The position numbers and the translations under genes were made by a program. DNA of 64,000 bases from Isoetes taiwanensis (taxonomy: Eukaryota; Streptophyta; Lycopodiopsida; Isoetales; Isoetaceae): assembly GCA_021234155.1 (NCBI GenBank), contig JAJEKV010000011.1:24285764-24349763 (forward strand), in the 5' to 3' direction. Below are positions 32,040 to 43,090 of this stretch, one piece after another; the stretch's first letter is position 1; the number at the start of each line of letters is the position of its first letter. The notes beneath the pieces are model-generated. The model did not search any database. It saw nothing but the letters and a program-made list of their open reading frames with translations, and was not told where the DNA came from.

Positions 32040-32118
32040 ATTTTTTTTCATTAAAAAAGAACAAGGTCATAATGGATTGCCAACATGAAAAATGAATTGA
32101 CTTAAAATGTTAATGCAG

Positions 32119-32313
32119 ATGGTTGTGGTGAATGTTCCATGGGATTCCTACCCAAAACTTGTGGCACCATTCTTTAGAGAAGGCCATGCCTTGCCACTAT
32201 TTGACGATGATTTTGATGCATACTTTCAATATTTAGCAGAGGTGGAGGATTGGAAAAGCGAATTGGAAGATGCCGCAGAAAGTGTTGCACTAGGGATGAT
32301 GGGATGCAAGTGA
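32119..32313 (+). CDS. Short exon-like ORF, product unknown
   Basis: The frame VVVNVPWDSYPKLVAPFFRE GHALPLFDDDFDAYFQYLAE continues VEDWKSELEDAAE and ends at a stop at 32,311-32,313. It is preceded by an acceptor-like TTAATGCAG. The composition (acidic, W/F/Y-rich) looks like real protein, and other frames here do not. I do not recognise it. It may be an exon of a broken or captured gene. 32,314-33,087 to its right shows no gene. Confidence 0.35.
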   Translation: MVVVNVPWDSYPKLVAPFFREGHALPLFDDDFDAYFQYLAEVEDWKSELEDAAESVALGMMGCK

Positions 32314-33087
32314 ACATTAAGGCTCTGATTTGGGTTTTGAGAGTATTTGGAGAGTGGTATGAAATCCTAGGGTTACTTAGAGTTGAGATATGACCGGAGG
32401 TCAAAATTGAGCTAGATATTGAAAATTTTGCCAGACAAAGGCATGCTAGCTTTCGTAAACGTGGTTTTGTGAGAGTCCATAAGTTTGTGGAGGCTATGGA
32501 AGCTACGTTATTTATGGAATACCTTATGCAACATGGGTTGGATATGTAGTGTGCCTGAATGCTTAAGTTTAAGCATTCTTAAAATAAAAAACCATCTTAA
32601 AGTTTCACATTGTTTAACACAAATTCAACTTAATTGCTCAATAATTCAACTTAGCCATAAACCCAAAGCACTTTAGGATACTTTGCCTTCATGATGTTTT
32701 AGCATGTGCATATTAGGCTTAGCATTATGTACCATTGTGTTTTAGATATCTGATAATATTTAATGTATTCTTTTATGCTCTGACGTTTATAGGGGATACT
32801 TCGTACTTGCACTTTGAGGGAGGGACAAAATCTTACCACACTTCTATTCTTGCGCACTTGACAGGGGCGACAAAATCTTAATATGTCAGCGGTGAGTCCT
32901 AAGTCCCATCTTAGGTTGCTTGATTGATGTATGCTTAGGTCTTAGTTAATAAGCGTATGTTTAGAATGCATGCCAAATGTCCGGTTTAGGGCTCCTTGCA
33001 AACATCTAAATTGTATAGATTGCAACATGCCAGGATTTATATGGGGAAGTCCAATCAAAAAACACACCTGCTGTGGCCAACAACCCC

Positions 33088-33404
33088 TCATGATGGGAGC
33101 AGAAGTGATGGGCATTGGCAAGTACGACCTCATAATAGGAATGGAGTACCTTGGGCCAGCAGGAGCCATAATTGACTGTGGAAAGCGGAAGGTGACCCTC
33201 ACAACGCCCGACGACAAAGTCATTGAGATCACAGGTAAAGAAGTTACTCCCATCATGCAGTGTATGTCTGTTAAGAAGCTGCTCAAGTCTATAAAGAGCG
33301 AGCAGGTAGCATACATCTTCAAACTCGAGGTTGAGGAACCCGAGTCGGAGGAAGCAAAGAAGACAAAGTGCTTCGCAAGTTGCCCAAGCAAATCGCCAAC
33401 TTGA
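33088..33404 (+). pseudogene. Gypsy protease C-terminus and linker
   Basis: GAEVMGIGKYDLIIGMEYLG and KRKVTLTTPDDKVIEITGKE are followed by SEQVAYIFKLEVEEPESEEA, collinear with the minus-strand element at 21.3-20.95 kb. The frame is lost near 33,372 by what looks like a single-base change (KKTKCF.. instead of KKTKCFRKLPKQIANLI). The active-site half is missing. Confidence 0.8.
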
Positions 33405-34720
33405 TCACGGAGTTCCACGATCTCTTTCAGATGAGATCGAAAGCGGCTTCCTCATACTGGGGGTAGAGTGTGAGATAGCACTTTCGAACCAGGGACCAAG
33501 CCGACGAGCAAGGCCCCATATAGAATGACCCACAGGAACTCACGGAGCTAAAAGCGGCTATTCAAGAATTGCTCGATCTAGGCTTCATCGGGCCTAAGCG
33601 TCTCACCATTTGGGGCACCCATCCTCTTTGTCAAGAAGAAGGATGGAAGCTTCGGGATGTGCATAGATTACGAGACAATTGAACAAGCACACCATCAAGA
33701 ACAAATCGCACTCCCCGGATCTCGGACGACTTGATGGATCAGCTCCAAGGGGCAAAGGTCTTCTCCAAGATCGACTTAGGGTTAGGTTATCACCAGATCA
33801 GAATAAAGGAAGAGGACATCCACAAAACGGCTTTCAGAACCAGGTATGGGCATTACGAGTTCACTGTAATGCCATTTGGGCTATCCAATGCCCCAGCTAC
33901 GTTCATGAGACTCATGAACGACATCTTCAGAGAATTCTTAGACACCTTTGTGATAGTATTCTTCGACGATATTCTGGTGTACAGCAAATCCATTGAAGAG
34001 CATGCACAACATGTAAGAAAGGTGCTCGAGAAGTTAAGGAGGCATCAGTTGTATGCCAAGTTGTTTAAGTGCCGCCACGCCTTGAGAAGGTGGAATACCT
34101 CGGTCATGTGATTTCAGCTGAAGGAATCTCGACAGACCCCACCAAGATTGAAGCAGTAATCCAATGGCCGGCACCAAAGAATGTCCATGAGGTCAGAAGT
34201 TTCCTTGGCCTAGCAGGGTATTACAGAAAGTTCGTGAAGAACTTCGCAAAAATAGCAGCCCCACTGACAGACTTGACAAAGGCGGAGAAAGTGAAAAATT
34301 GGGCAGACCATTGGCTCAAGAAAGCCCAAGCAGAATTTGAATTGTTGAAGGAAGCTTTGACAACCACCCCCTCGCCTTAACCCCGCGGACCTAAAAGGAC
34401 AAATTAGTGGCGAATTGGGACTTAAAGCAAGATAGCCACAGGTGCAGTGCTCATGCAAGAGGAGTGGGTAATAGCGTACGACTCAAGGAAGATGAACGAC
34501 GCCGAAAACGTGGCACCGGACGACGCGACCAAGAGTCGCTAGCGGTTGTCAGGGCGTTGAGAATCTGGAGGCATTACCTCTTAGGGAGGAAGTTCCAGCT
34601 GGACACTGATCACCAGAGCCTCCAGTACGTATTCACGCAACCACATCTCAATCTGAGGCAGTGAAGGTGGATGGAGTTTCTCGAGGAGTACGACTTTGAT
34701 ATAGTCTCGGAAACTTAATG
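33405..34720 (+). pseudogene. Gypsy reverse transcriptase and RNase H, three or four frameshifts
   Basis: Motifs in order are [91 protein letters not shown] (catalytic FDD), [20 protein letters not shown] and [20 protein letters not shown]. RNase H has [20 protein letters not shown] and [14 protein letters not shown]. Frame changes lie near 33.5, 33.7, 34.09 and 34.38 kb. The region 33,731-34,111 is open. Confidence 0.88.
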
Positions 34721-36303
34721 TGGTAGCAGATGCGCTTTCAAGGCATCCGCTGACAACCAGGGTGCACTGCAATGCAATCTCGACGCTCTTCAGCGATTTC
34801 GGGAAAAAGATAGAAGAAACCTTGCCAACAGATGTGGACTTCAAGGAAGTATGGGCAAACTTGTGCAAGGAAGCGAGAATGGATAAGGAGAGAGAAACCT
34901 TCAAAAATTTTAAGAAGGAAGGTAACCTCCTATACCATAAGAACAAGTTGTGCGTGCCAGAATCATCTGGAGTAAGAAAGTTAATCCTCCACGACACCCA
35001 CAACAGCCCAATAGCTGGCCACGCAGGATTCATGAAGACATACTTTAAAGTGCATAGCAGCTACTATTGGCCAGGAATGAAGAAGCAGATAGCCCGCCAC
35101 ATCAAGGAGTGTCAGCTATGCCAGCAAACGAAGGCAGAACAACTTCGAATACCAGGGGCATTGGAACCATTAGCGGTGCCAAACGCTAAGTGGGAGGTCG
35201 TCAGCATGGACTTTATAACAGGACTGCCAAGGACAGTAAGAGGTAAGGATGCCTTGATGGTCGTGGTCGACAAGTTGTCGAAGATGGCCCATTTTGTGCC
35301 TTGCAGGACCACGGACACAGCTATGGATATGACAAAGCTCTTCACCAAAGAGATCTTCAGACTCCATGGCATGCTAAGGGAAATTATCTCCGACCGAGAT
35401 CCGAAGTTCATCAGTGCCTTCTGGCAGGATCTCTTCACAACGATTGGAACGAAGCTATCCATGAGCACGGCTTATCATCCACAGACGGATGGGCAAACGG
35501 AGCGTATAAACAGAATATTGGAAGACATGCTCTGAAACTATGTCTGGAACAAGCAAGGTATGTGGGAGGAATTTATTCACTTGGTGGAGTTTGCATACAA
35601 TAGCACCAAGCAGGAATCATCCCAAATGTCACCGTTCATGATCAACTACGGCTACCAATGCCTAACTCCAGACACTTGGCACAATCCCGTGTCAAAAGTG
35701 GAAGTTTCGCAGCAAATGTTGAGCGACATGCAGCAGCTTGTGGAAGAAGTTCGAGAGTACCTTCTAGCAGCAAGGAGTCGGCAGAAGAGCATTGCCGACA
35801 AACATCGGACAGTCAGAGAATTCCAAGTTGGAGATGATGTATGGCTCAAGATCAAGGTAAAGCAGGCGAAGCTCCACATCGGAAATTGCAAGAAGCTTGC
35901 TCAAAGGTGGGCTGGACCCTTCAGAATAATCAAGAGAGTGGGTAACCAATCCTACAAGTTAGACTTGCCAGCGCACCTAAAAATCCACAAAGTCTTCCAC
36001 GTGAGTTTGCTGAAGAAGCACACTCCCAATCCAGATGAAGTCCTGGACATCCCAACGATGTTGGAAATGACAGAAGAGCAGATAGAAATAGTTCCAGAAC
36101 TAATTCTGGATAAAGCATTCAAGAAAACAAGGAGATCGGAGTTTCTCCAATACTTGGTCAAGTGGAAACACTTGCCGGTGGAAGACGCGACATGGGTACT
36201 TAAAAGAGATCTAGAAAAACAGTACCCACAGTTTATGGAGCAATGGGACGGCAAGGTCATCTCCGAAGAAATCGGCTCAGGCATGTCGATTTGTGTAGAT
36301 TAA
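34720..36303 (+). pseudogene. Gypsy integrase with C-terminal chromodomain, one internal stop
   Basis: After MVADALSRHP comes the HHCC zinc finger (LHDTHNSPIAGHAGFMKTYF ... CQLCQQTK). The rve core follows: MDFITGLPRTVRGKDALMVV (first D), IISDRDPKFISAFW (second D) and STAYHPQTDGQTERINRILE (E). A single TGA at 35,533 interrupts MLxNYVWNKQ. The frame then resumes with [35 protein letters not shown] and GPFRIIKRVGNQSYKLDLP. A chromodomain (ELILDKAFKKTRRSEFLQYL VKWKHLPVEDATWV) sits before the TAA at 36,301. The chromodomain marks a chromovirus, which in general targets insertion to modified chromatin. Apart from the stop, all catalytic residues are present. Confidence 0.92.
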
Positions 36304-36761
36304 TAGCTTGCCTAGTTAAGTATAATCTACGCATGCAACCTATGAGGTAAGGGTTGCATGCGTTGTTACCGATGATGAGATTACTACGGTGATCTCTAGG
36401 ACGTGGTGTAATGTCAATGTAGGCATGACCGCGGTTCCGCTTGGAAAGTTTACTTCTGTCCCACGGAAGTAGACGACCTCGAGAGAAAGGAGGTCATTGA
36501 GGAATGCATTGATAGGAAAAGCACCTCTAGCCCCATATATGCTTTGATAGGAGGAATCTGGCCTTCACGCCCCATATACGGGAAGGACCTATCCTCCACG
36601 CTGGGCAACTAAAGGTGTAGGCATGAGCGCCATATAGGCATTATAGGCGCTGTCTCCTCGGCCACGATGGAAGAATCATCCTCTTCCTACGCCGGGAGAT
36701 TAGCCATGCATTCATGTAGATAGGTGGGGTGGTCACCATATAACCAAAACTTTATTAATAA
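36304..36761 (+). other. 3' untranslated part of the plus-strand gypsy element
   Basis: It is collinear with the inverse of 17,660-18,101 in the minus-strand element (shared blocks GTATAATCTACGCATGC, GAGGTCATTGAGGAATGC, CCATATAACCAAAA). No ORF is seen. It is interrupted by a Helitron at 36,762 and resumes at 38,140. Confidence 0.8.
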
Positions 36762-38139
36762 CTAGAAATGGAGCCCAGCATTGCTGGGCATAGCTAGAAA
36801 CAATAAATGATACATTGGAGCAATTGTTAAATGAACTCGCATTTTTAAGATTGCACAATTAAGAGCATTCAACTGCATTTCCCAGTTCCCCCAAGGTTCT
36901 CCAAGCTTTTTCCCTTTTCCCTTTGCCTTTTTCTGCTTTCCATTTTCCCCCCCTTTTTGCTTCCTTTCTTTTTCTATTTTCTCGTTTACCTTTTTCCACT
37001 ATCCCATTTCTTCCGTTGCCCTTTTCCCGGTTTTGCCCCTTTCCTGTTTTTCCTTTTCTATTTTTCCCTTTCCTTTTCTCCCATTTCTTTTTTCCATTTA
37101 TTTTTTCCCTTTTCCCTTTTCCCTTTTCCCTTTTCTGTTATTACATTCGTCGTGTTTTCTTTTTCCTTTTTTTTTTCTTTTTTTTCCCCTCCCATTTTTA
37201 TTTTCCCGTTTTACTCCCTTTTTTTTTTTTCTCTTTTCCCTTTTCTCGTTTGCCCATCCCCACGATTCCCTTTCTTTCATTCTCCTTTTCTTTTTACCTT
37301 CTCAAATTTTCATTTTCTCGCTCCCCATTTTTCCCTTTTTTCTTTTTTTTTTTTAATTTTCCCCCTTTCATTTCACCTTCCTTTTTTTCTTTTCCTCCTT
37401 CCCTTTCCCTTCCCTTTGCTTTCCTTTTCCTTTTCCCAATGGCCCTTTTCCTCCTCTCCCAATCCTTTCTCTCTTTCCCTTTTTCCCTTCCATTTCCCCG
37501 TCCCTTGGCCCTTTCCTTTTCTCTTTTCCTTTCTCTTTTCCTAAGCCCTTTTTCCCAACCCTTTCTCCACTTTTTTTTTCTCCTCTCTTTTTTTCCTTCC
37601 CTTTTCCTTCGGCCCTTTTGTCTTCCCTTTTCCTTCGGCCGTTTTGCCTTCCCTTTTCTCCACTTTTTCTCATTTCTCCTTTTTCCTTCCCTTTTCCCCT
37701 TCCCTTTTCCTTCGGCCCTTTTGTCTTCCCTTTTCCTTCGGCCCTTTTGCCTTCCCTTTATCATTTTCTCCTTCCCTTTCCCTTTTTCCCTACTCCATTT
37801 TTTTTGTTCTTTTCTCCTTTTCCCCTTTCCTTTTTCTATTTTCGTCTTTTTCCTTTTTTTATTTTTATTTTCCTATTTCCCCTTTTCTTCTTTCTCCCTT
37901 TCCTTTTGTCCTTTTCCCCTCCCTTTTCCTTTTTTCTCCATTTTCCCTTTCTTTTCCCTTTTCCCTTTCCCATGTCATCCCTTGACTGTCGGATTGAGTT
38001 AATCATATTGAAGCAACATTCAAGATGAAATCTTGGTTGAAGTCGCGCACATGTCATCTTCACCGTTGGTTGATCAAATCCTCAACCATTCGATCTAGGT
38101 CTCCATGGAAGACACACGCTATATTTTTATAATATAGGA
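36762..38139 (-). mobile_element. Non-autonomous Helitron (1,378 bp) with pyrimidine-rich body
   Basis: On the minus strand it starts TCCTATATTATAAAA after a host A and ends with the hairpin GCCCAGCA/TGCTGGGC, then CTAG and a host T. The sister gypsy copy at 17,610-17,660 shows the empty site (AATAATTAAAACGGTACTAAC), with no duplication, exactly as for Helitron A^T insertion. The body has no Rep or helicase. It is mainly CCCTTTTCC-type DNA (36,905-37,970). Confidence 0.92.
36905..37975. repeat. Polypyrimidine CCCTTTT-type tract, about 1.07 kb
   Basis: The plus strand is nearly pure C and T, in irregular CCCTTTTCC/CTTCC units with a few CGG/GCC islands. One 90-bp unit (TTCGGCCCTTTTGTCTTCCC and GCCTTCCC) is repeated about three times at 37,600-37,770. 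Open frames of up to 359 codons here are rich in F, P, S and L because of base composition and are not genes. Confidence 0.9.
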
Positions 38140-38475
38140 TTAAAAATGGTACTAACGTAGTGTTGACCTGCAGGTCGAACTACGAAAACTTGCAACACAA
38201 TTTTTCTTGTAATGTGTCGCAAGGAATAAAGAGTACCTCGAAGAATAATTGTATATATAATGATAAACCGAAACATTAGGAGTTATTGTTATAACGACAT
38301 AAGTGATAACTATTGGATTGAATAATGGTATAATAATGTTCAATAAATATTACCTTGAGGTAATCCTATTAAAAGTATAACTATAATAATAAGTATGTCG
38401 TATGCATGAGGTTGATTGCAGGTTAAGAAGATCCCAAGGTGGGGAGACCCGAGATGTGCCGGACAGCATCAATTC

Positions 38476-38488
38476 AAGGTGGGGAGAA
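38476..38488 (+). promoter_or_regulatory. Polypurine tract of the plus-strand gypsy element
   Basis: AAGGTGGGGAGAA directly precedes the LTR TGTGACG. A second AAGGTGGGGAGA lies at about 38,433. Same arrangement as 17,242-17,292 in inverse. Confidence 0.88.
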
Positions 38489-39974
38489 TGTGACGTTCGA
38501 TCACGATATCACGGTCTCAAGGCGTATCAAGATCGTCTTGCACCATCAGCGTACCGCGCCCGTCCCAATCGGCGATGTATGCGGCCGGCAATACCAAGCA
38601 AAAGGCCCTAGGGGGGCAACTTGCAATGGTGCGCACACTTAGCAATGTGCGCACTTCTAGACCTTTAACCCATTAAAGGTAGACCAAGGGTCATGGAGAC
38701 CCTAAACCTAACTGATAGCCTACATAAGGCACCAAACCCTAACTTTCCCTTTTTAAGCCCACAGACCTTCCGCTCGGGTCGGCGGCGAGGAGTCAATTCC
38801 AACTCCCACGATCGCGCACAGGCGCCCCAGCTTGTCAGATCATCCTTCCGACCGCATCCCAAAGCAGAACAGAGACATGGACACCGTCGGATCGAGAGGA
38901 GTGAACCAGGGATCAGGTATTTGGTTGATTGAAGAGCCTAAACCTTATTCCGATAGCCGAACCAAGTAGGTTTAGCCTATTAAATCACCCTTAGTAGCCA
39001 AGCAGATCCTGAGATTGACTCTAACTAAAGAACCTAACTCTATGAATTAGATTAGTTCTTATTACATGGACGGATGTATTCTGTGGACTCATTGTATTGG
39101 GAAGGGGGGTAGAGACTTAAAGCTTAGTAGATGATGCTCCTAGCTAGTCCCTCTTAGTGCATTACTAGAATTGGCTGTGCATAGGAGCCACACACGGTTG
39201 TGGGTGAAGGGGCGCGGGCCGATAAAGAGGTTAGATGTTCGACCCTTGAATGATCCTTCTGGTGTGTAAGGCCTACCGGGGATCATTGTGACTAGGTCTA
39301 ATGGCTTGCCACTGAGTGTGGGTAAGGCATGGGCTCGACACCCGTGGGGTGGGGTTCACCTTCCAGTGGGTTCAAGTCGAATAAGGGCAGTGGCCCTCTA
39401 GTCACCTTGGGTCAGCATGTAGATCTCACGGAGGGAGTGATCCCTACCGCCCCATCGGATTTGGGGAGATGCAACCCAGGAATAGCCCCTTTGGCTATGC
39501 ACCCGGCGGGCTACAGTCAGGTCCCAACACTTTTCAGCCTACTCTGCAAAGTGTGCATAGGAGGGGCGGATGGAGTGGACAACCCTAAGCCATGTTCTTA
39601 TGCCAGCCAAATCCATTGCCATGAATTCTGTCTGCAATGAACTCTGGAGACCCAAGCCGTCAGTCAGCCCGATGAGTCTGAGCCTTGGGTAGGATTTCCC
39701 TATGTATTGTGCTGATCTTTGTCTATGCAGATGTTGATGTGCCACCCTTCGAGGTGGATATATGATGTTATGTTATTGACGTGTATGTTTACGCTTCCGC
39801 AGCTAGGTAGGCCCTGAGGGAGACGGGGTAAAATGATCCCTTCATTCTTCCCACTGTGGACCCAGACGGTCATAGTGATATGTGGTGGGCCCTGTATCAG
39901 TATGGAGCTGGTATGGGGGGTGAACTCCTGTTTGTATACAGTGCGGGCATCGTATACGAGTAGGGGACGTCACA
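38489..39974 (+). repeat. 3' LTR of the plus-strand gypsy element
   Basis: It starts TGTGACGTTCG and ends GGGGACGTCACA; 1,486 bp. It is collinear with the inverse of 15,672-17,241 over its length but clearly diverged, so the two elements are related members rather than one duplicated locus. At positions such as CTGTATACA and CCCTGAGGGAG it supports the CAG/CTG reading of the 15.7-kb LTR. Confidence 0.9.
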
Positions 39975-40615
39975 ATGCCTATCGATGATAAGCTCGAAGA
40001 TGGTCAGAGGGACATTATTATACACTCTAAGGATGGTGGCGTGAAGTTCATAGATGCATATCACGCAGCATATGATCCATTGCACTTTGTGCTACTTCTT
40101 CCCTATGGTACAGATGGATGGCATTTTAAAATACCACATGGACGGAGAGGCGCAAATTTAAGGAAGTAACTACTATGGAGTACTACAAATATCATCTGTT
40201 CACAGAATACATTTGTGATACGTTTGCGAAGATGGAACAAGAAAGACTGCAATTCGTGGTGTTGAATCAACACGCCATTCGAAAAGACATGTTACAGGGC
40301 ATTATGGACTTTGAAGGAGACGATGCAAGTGCTATTGGCCGAAAAGTTGTGTTACCATCCTCACATGTGGAAGATCCGAGATACATGATCTAACGATATC
40401 AGGATACTATGTCTATTGTTCGCGAACATGGCAGGCCGGACCTCTTTATAACCATGACTGCCAATGCAAATTGGGAAGAGATTAGGAGGGAATTATTATA
40501 TGGCCAATCGCCAAGTGACCAGAGTTAGTGGCTAGAGTATTCCATATGAAGGTAAAGGAGCTGAGAGATCTGATAACTAATCATGGTATATTCGGTCGTA
40601 TAATTGCAAAAGTCT
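39975..40615 (+). pseudogene. Helitron Rep-helicase, N-terminal part
   Basis: RDIIIHSKDGGVKFIDAYHA and YDPLHFVLLLPYGTDGWHFK are typical of the Helitron N-terminal region. After a frame change, EYYKYHLFTEYICDTFAKME, VVLPSSHVEDPRYM, then a stop, then DTMSIVREHGRPDLFITMTA NANWEEI and MKVKELRDLITNHGIFGRII follow. The gene is cut on the left by the gypsy 3' LTR and on the right by the CACTA-like element at 40,616; the frame continues at 46,183. Two in-frame stops or shifts (about 40,169 and 40,391) add damage. Confidence 0.88.
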
Positions 40616-40639
40616 CACAAGGCACCCAAAAATTTAACT

Positions 40640-41200
40640 ACCATAAATAACCCCTATAAAACCACTATGATAGTGGTTTTTTAGGCAAAAATATTTTTCC
40701 TTAACAAAATCCACCTAGTATAGTGGTTTTTAATATGAGACCGTGGTTTTGCACGCTAGTTATATATTCTGATATGGTTTATTGAAAGTGATGAAGGTTC
40801 TTATCAAGGTTTTTAGTATCAGTTTGACATCCCATGGTGGCTCTTATACAGTTTGCAACACTGAGAGTAGGAAAGACATGTTTAATGATTTTTGTAAATA
40901 TGTGAATGGTTTTTGGGAGCGGTTTTAATTGGTAATACTCCAATGTTTCTACATATAGTTTTACAAGGACTTTCTATTGTGGTTTTCCAACCTAATTTTG
41001 TAAGTTAATATAAGTTGCCAAAATATTAGTGGTTTTTGACTAGAAATACTGTAATGTTTTTATAGTTTGACAATGTCTTCTTATTTGTGGTTTTTCCATC
41101 CTGATTTTATAAGCATTTTAACATGGCTTGGTGGTTGAGTTTTACAATTTCTTATATTGAGAACAATACTAGTGGTTTTTGCTAAGGAACACATAGTCAA
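40640..41200. repeat. Subterminal repeats, left arm (GTGGTTTT motif)
   Basis: About a dozen copies of TRGTGGTTTTT/AACCACTA in both orientations lie within 560 bp of the left end. The densest pair forms ACCACTATGATAGTGGT (40,660-40,680). Such arrays are binding sites for CACTA-encoded proteins in known elements; the role here is inferred. Confidence 0.75.
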
Positions 41201-43045
41201 AACGTTTTTTACGTTTAATTTCCTAAGACAACATGGTATTTGACATGCTTTTTTTTTGCTATGAGTAAGTCTGAATCTGCAGATATCGCTCCCAAATGAC
41301 ACTCTTGATGTCCTCCTTTAAGGTGATATTTGGCTCGAAGCTAACTTAGTCTATTGATTTTTTCATGATGTTTACTTTGGTGATGATGGTATTTTATGTG
41401 GTTTTATCCAAACTTAGCTTAATTTCGAGATATTAATTACACAACGAATCTCAAATCACTTATTGAAATGATGACTAATGATATTCTTAACCGAGAAGCA
41501 TAATTTCGATATATTAACTGCACAATTGATCCCAAACTGCTTAGTGTTGACATAATAACTATTCTCGTGAGATCGAGACCAATGATATCTCAATCAAACA
41601 AGTGGAACCATTTCTTATCAGATCCTGGCAAGCCACCTGCTTCATATGTATTCCTCTTAATGGGCCTCCAAAGTAGAACTCAATCAAGGCAACTGATCAA
41701 GCATAAAAAGTGAACTCTTTGCGATGGTTTTCCTTCTATTTCTAACCTTCTTTCACATTTGCTATATGGGAGACTTTAATGTGATCCTTTCAGTTCAGCC
41801 CAATTATTGCAATATTTGTTTGGAATGTGTGGAACATAAAAGGCTAACAAAGATTGAAAATTCAACCCATAGACTCCTACATGTGGGACTAGGTGAGAAA
41901 ACTTTGAAAGACTCTTTGCATTGGCTTATTGATTATAAACACCTTTGGGTACACCAAGGGATTTATAAAAATCCAATCTAGATGATGGAGTTTGATGTTG
42001 GCATGAAAGTCTATTTACATCTAGGGTCATTCATCTAGGAGTCCTTTTGAACTATATAAGAAAGGTAGCATTAGCATTCCAATCACCTATTTTGCCTTTC
42101 TTAAAATGTGGAAACATGTTTGTCAACATTGAGTGCATGAAATCCACAATGGAAAATATAATGTCTATATGATGGATGGGTGAATGCATAGTATTTGACT
42201 TCCCCAATACTAAAATTGTTTAATACCTTGGTTTGGAAAATGTTTTAGCCTTAACCATCACCTTTTCGTATGTTCTAAACTTATCGGACAAGCTCCAATG
42301 TAGAGGCCACCATTCCTTCGCAAATACCAAGAAAACCTCTTATTTTTTGCAGGAACTTTCTTGCTATTTCTAAGTTATACAACTAAAATTTAGATTTGGA
42401 ATTTAGGCTACGTTTCCGTGGAGTTCACCGGAACTAGAAAAAATGGGTAGCAGACCGAACCTCTAAGAAATCCTCTTTGATTTCTGAAGCATTTGAAGTT
42501 GCCTTTAGAGTGAACTGCACAGTTCTTTGCACAAGAACGTCCAAACTTGAACTTGAACTTGAACTTGGACTTGAAAATTTGAAGATAGATCAACCACCAT
42601 GGGAACGTAGCCATAGTCCAGTAGGTTACAAGACTTCGAAGAACTTCGTGAACCAATGTGTTTCCCTTAATACCCCGGTCCTCGGATTTACACGATTAGA
42701 TTAAATCTCAACTGTTCCTTGGACACTTCTTACTCACTAATAACTCACCCTATCCCAAAACATTTTAGGGCATTATGCAAGCCCAAAAACACACAGTTCA
42801 TCCCACAGTTCTAGTCTGCTCTCTGTTCATCCCAATCTATAAATTTTTGGCCCAGGCTTACTCCGGCATGCTTTTCTTCTCTGTGGTTTTTTGTGAACTC
42901 TGTTTTCGGCTTTAAGATTCAGGTAAACCCTACAAGATTTACTGAAAAATCCTTATTAAGAGGAAATTCTAGAGATAGAAGCAGAAAGGATAATTGCCGA
43001 CCATGTTGAAGCAGTTGGTTCGCTGCAAAAAAGGCTTGATCCAGC

Positions 43046-43090
43046 CACAAGGCAACCAAAAATTTAACCACTATAATAAACCACTGGAAA
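43046..43090. repeat. Internal copy of the CACTA-like terminal sequence
   Basis: CACAAGGCAACCAAAAATTT followed by AACCACTATAATAAACCACTGG repeats the left terminus of the surrounding element (CACAAGGCACCCAAAAATTT AACTACCATAA) in the same orientation. It could be the end of a second element nested inside or a relic of an internal rearrangement. No TCT-type duplication was found beside it. Confidence 0.7.

Larger units (their letters stand above)
33088..39974 (+). mobile_element. 5'-truncated Ty3/gypsy chromovirus, plus strand
   Basis: The element begins within protease (GAEVMGIGKYDLIIGMEYLG) with no gag or 5' LTR to its left. It runs through RT, RNase H, integrase and chromodomain to a purine tract and a single 3' LTR ending at 39,974. 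It belongs to the same family as the minus-strand element at 15.7-28.5 kb, sharing LTR ends and pol. Its pol is much better preserved. The 3' LTR abuts a Helitron Rep gene, so the insertion hit that gene; the base run ATGCC after the LTR is the expected duplication, but its partner is lost. A 1.38-kb Helitron lies in its 3' untranslated part. Confidence 0.9.

Noticed and set aside
36923-38002. 359-codon open frame on the plus strand, with large overlapping frames on both strands
   Set aside because: It lies wholly in a C/T-only tract, so stops are rare on both strands. The product is only F, P, S and L and has no protein features.
41716-41981. ORF with YMGDFNVILS, like a LINE endonuclease GDFN motif
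   Set aside because: The flanking residues and neighbouring frames show no endonuclease sequence. One short motif is not enough.
42546-42575. TTGAAC microsatellite
   Set aside because: Real but only about five short copies, with no further structure; ordinary.
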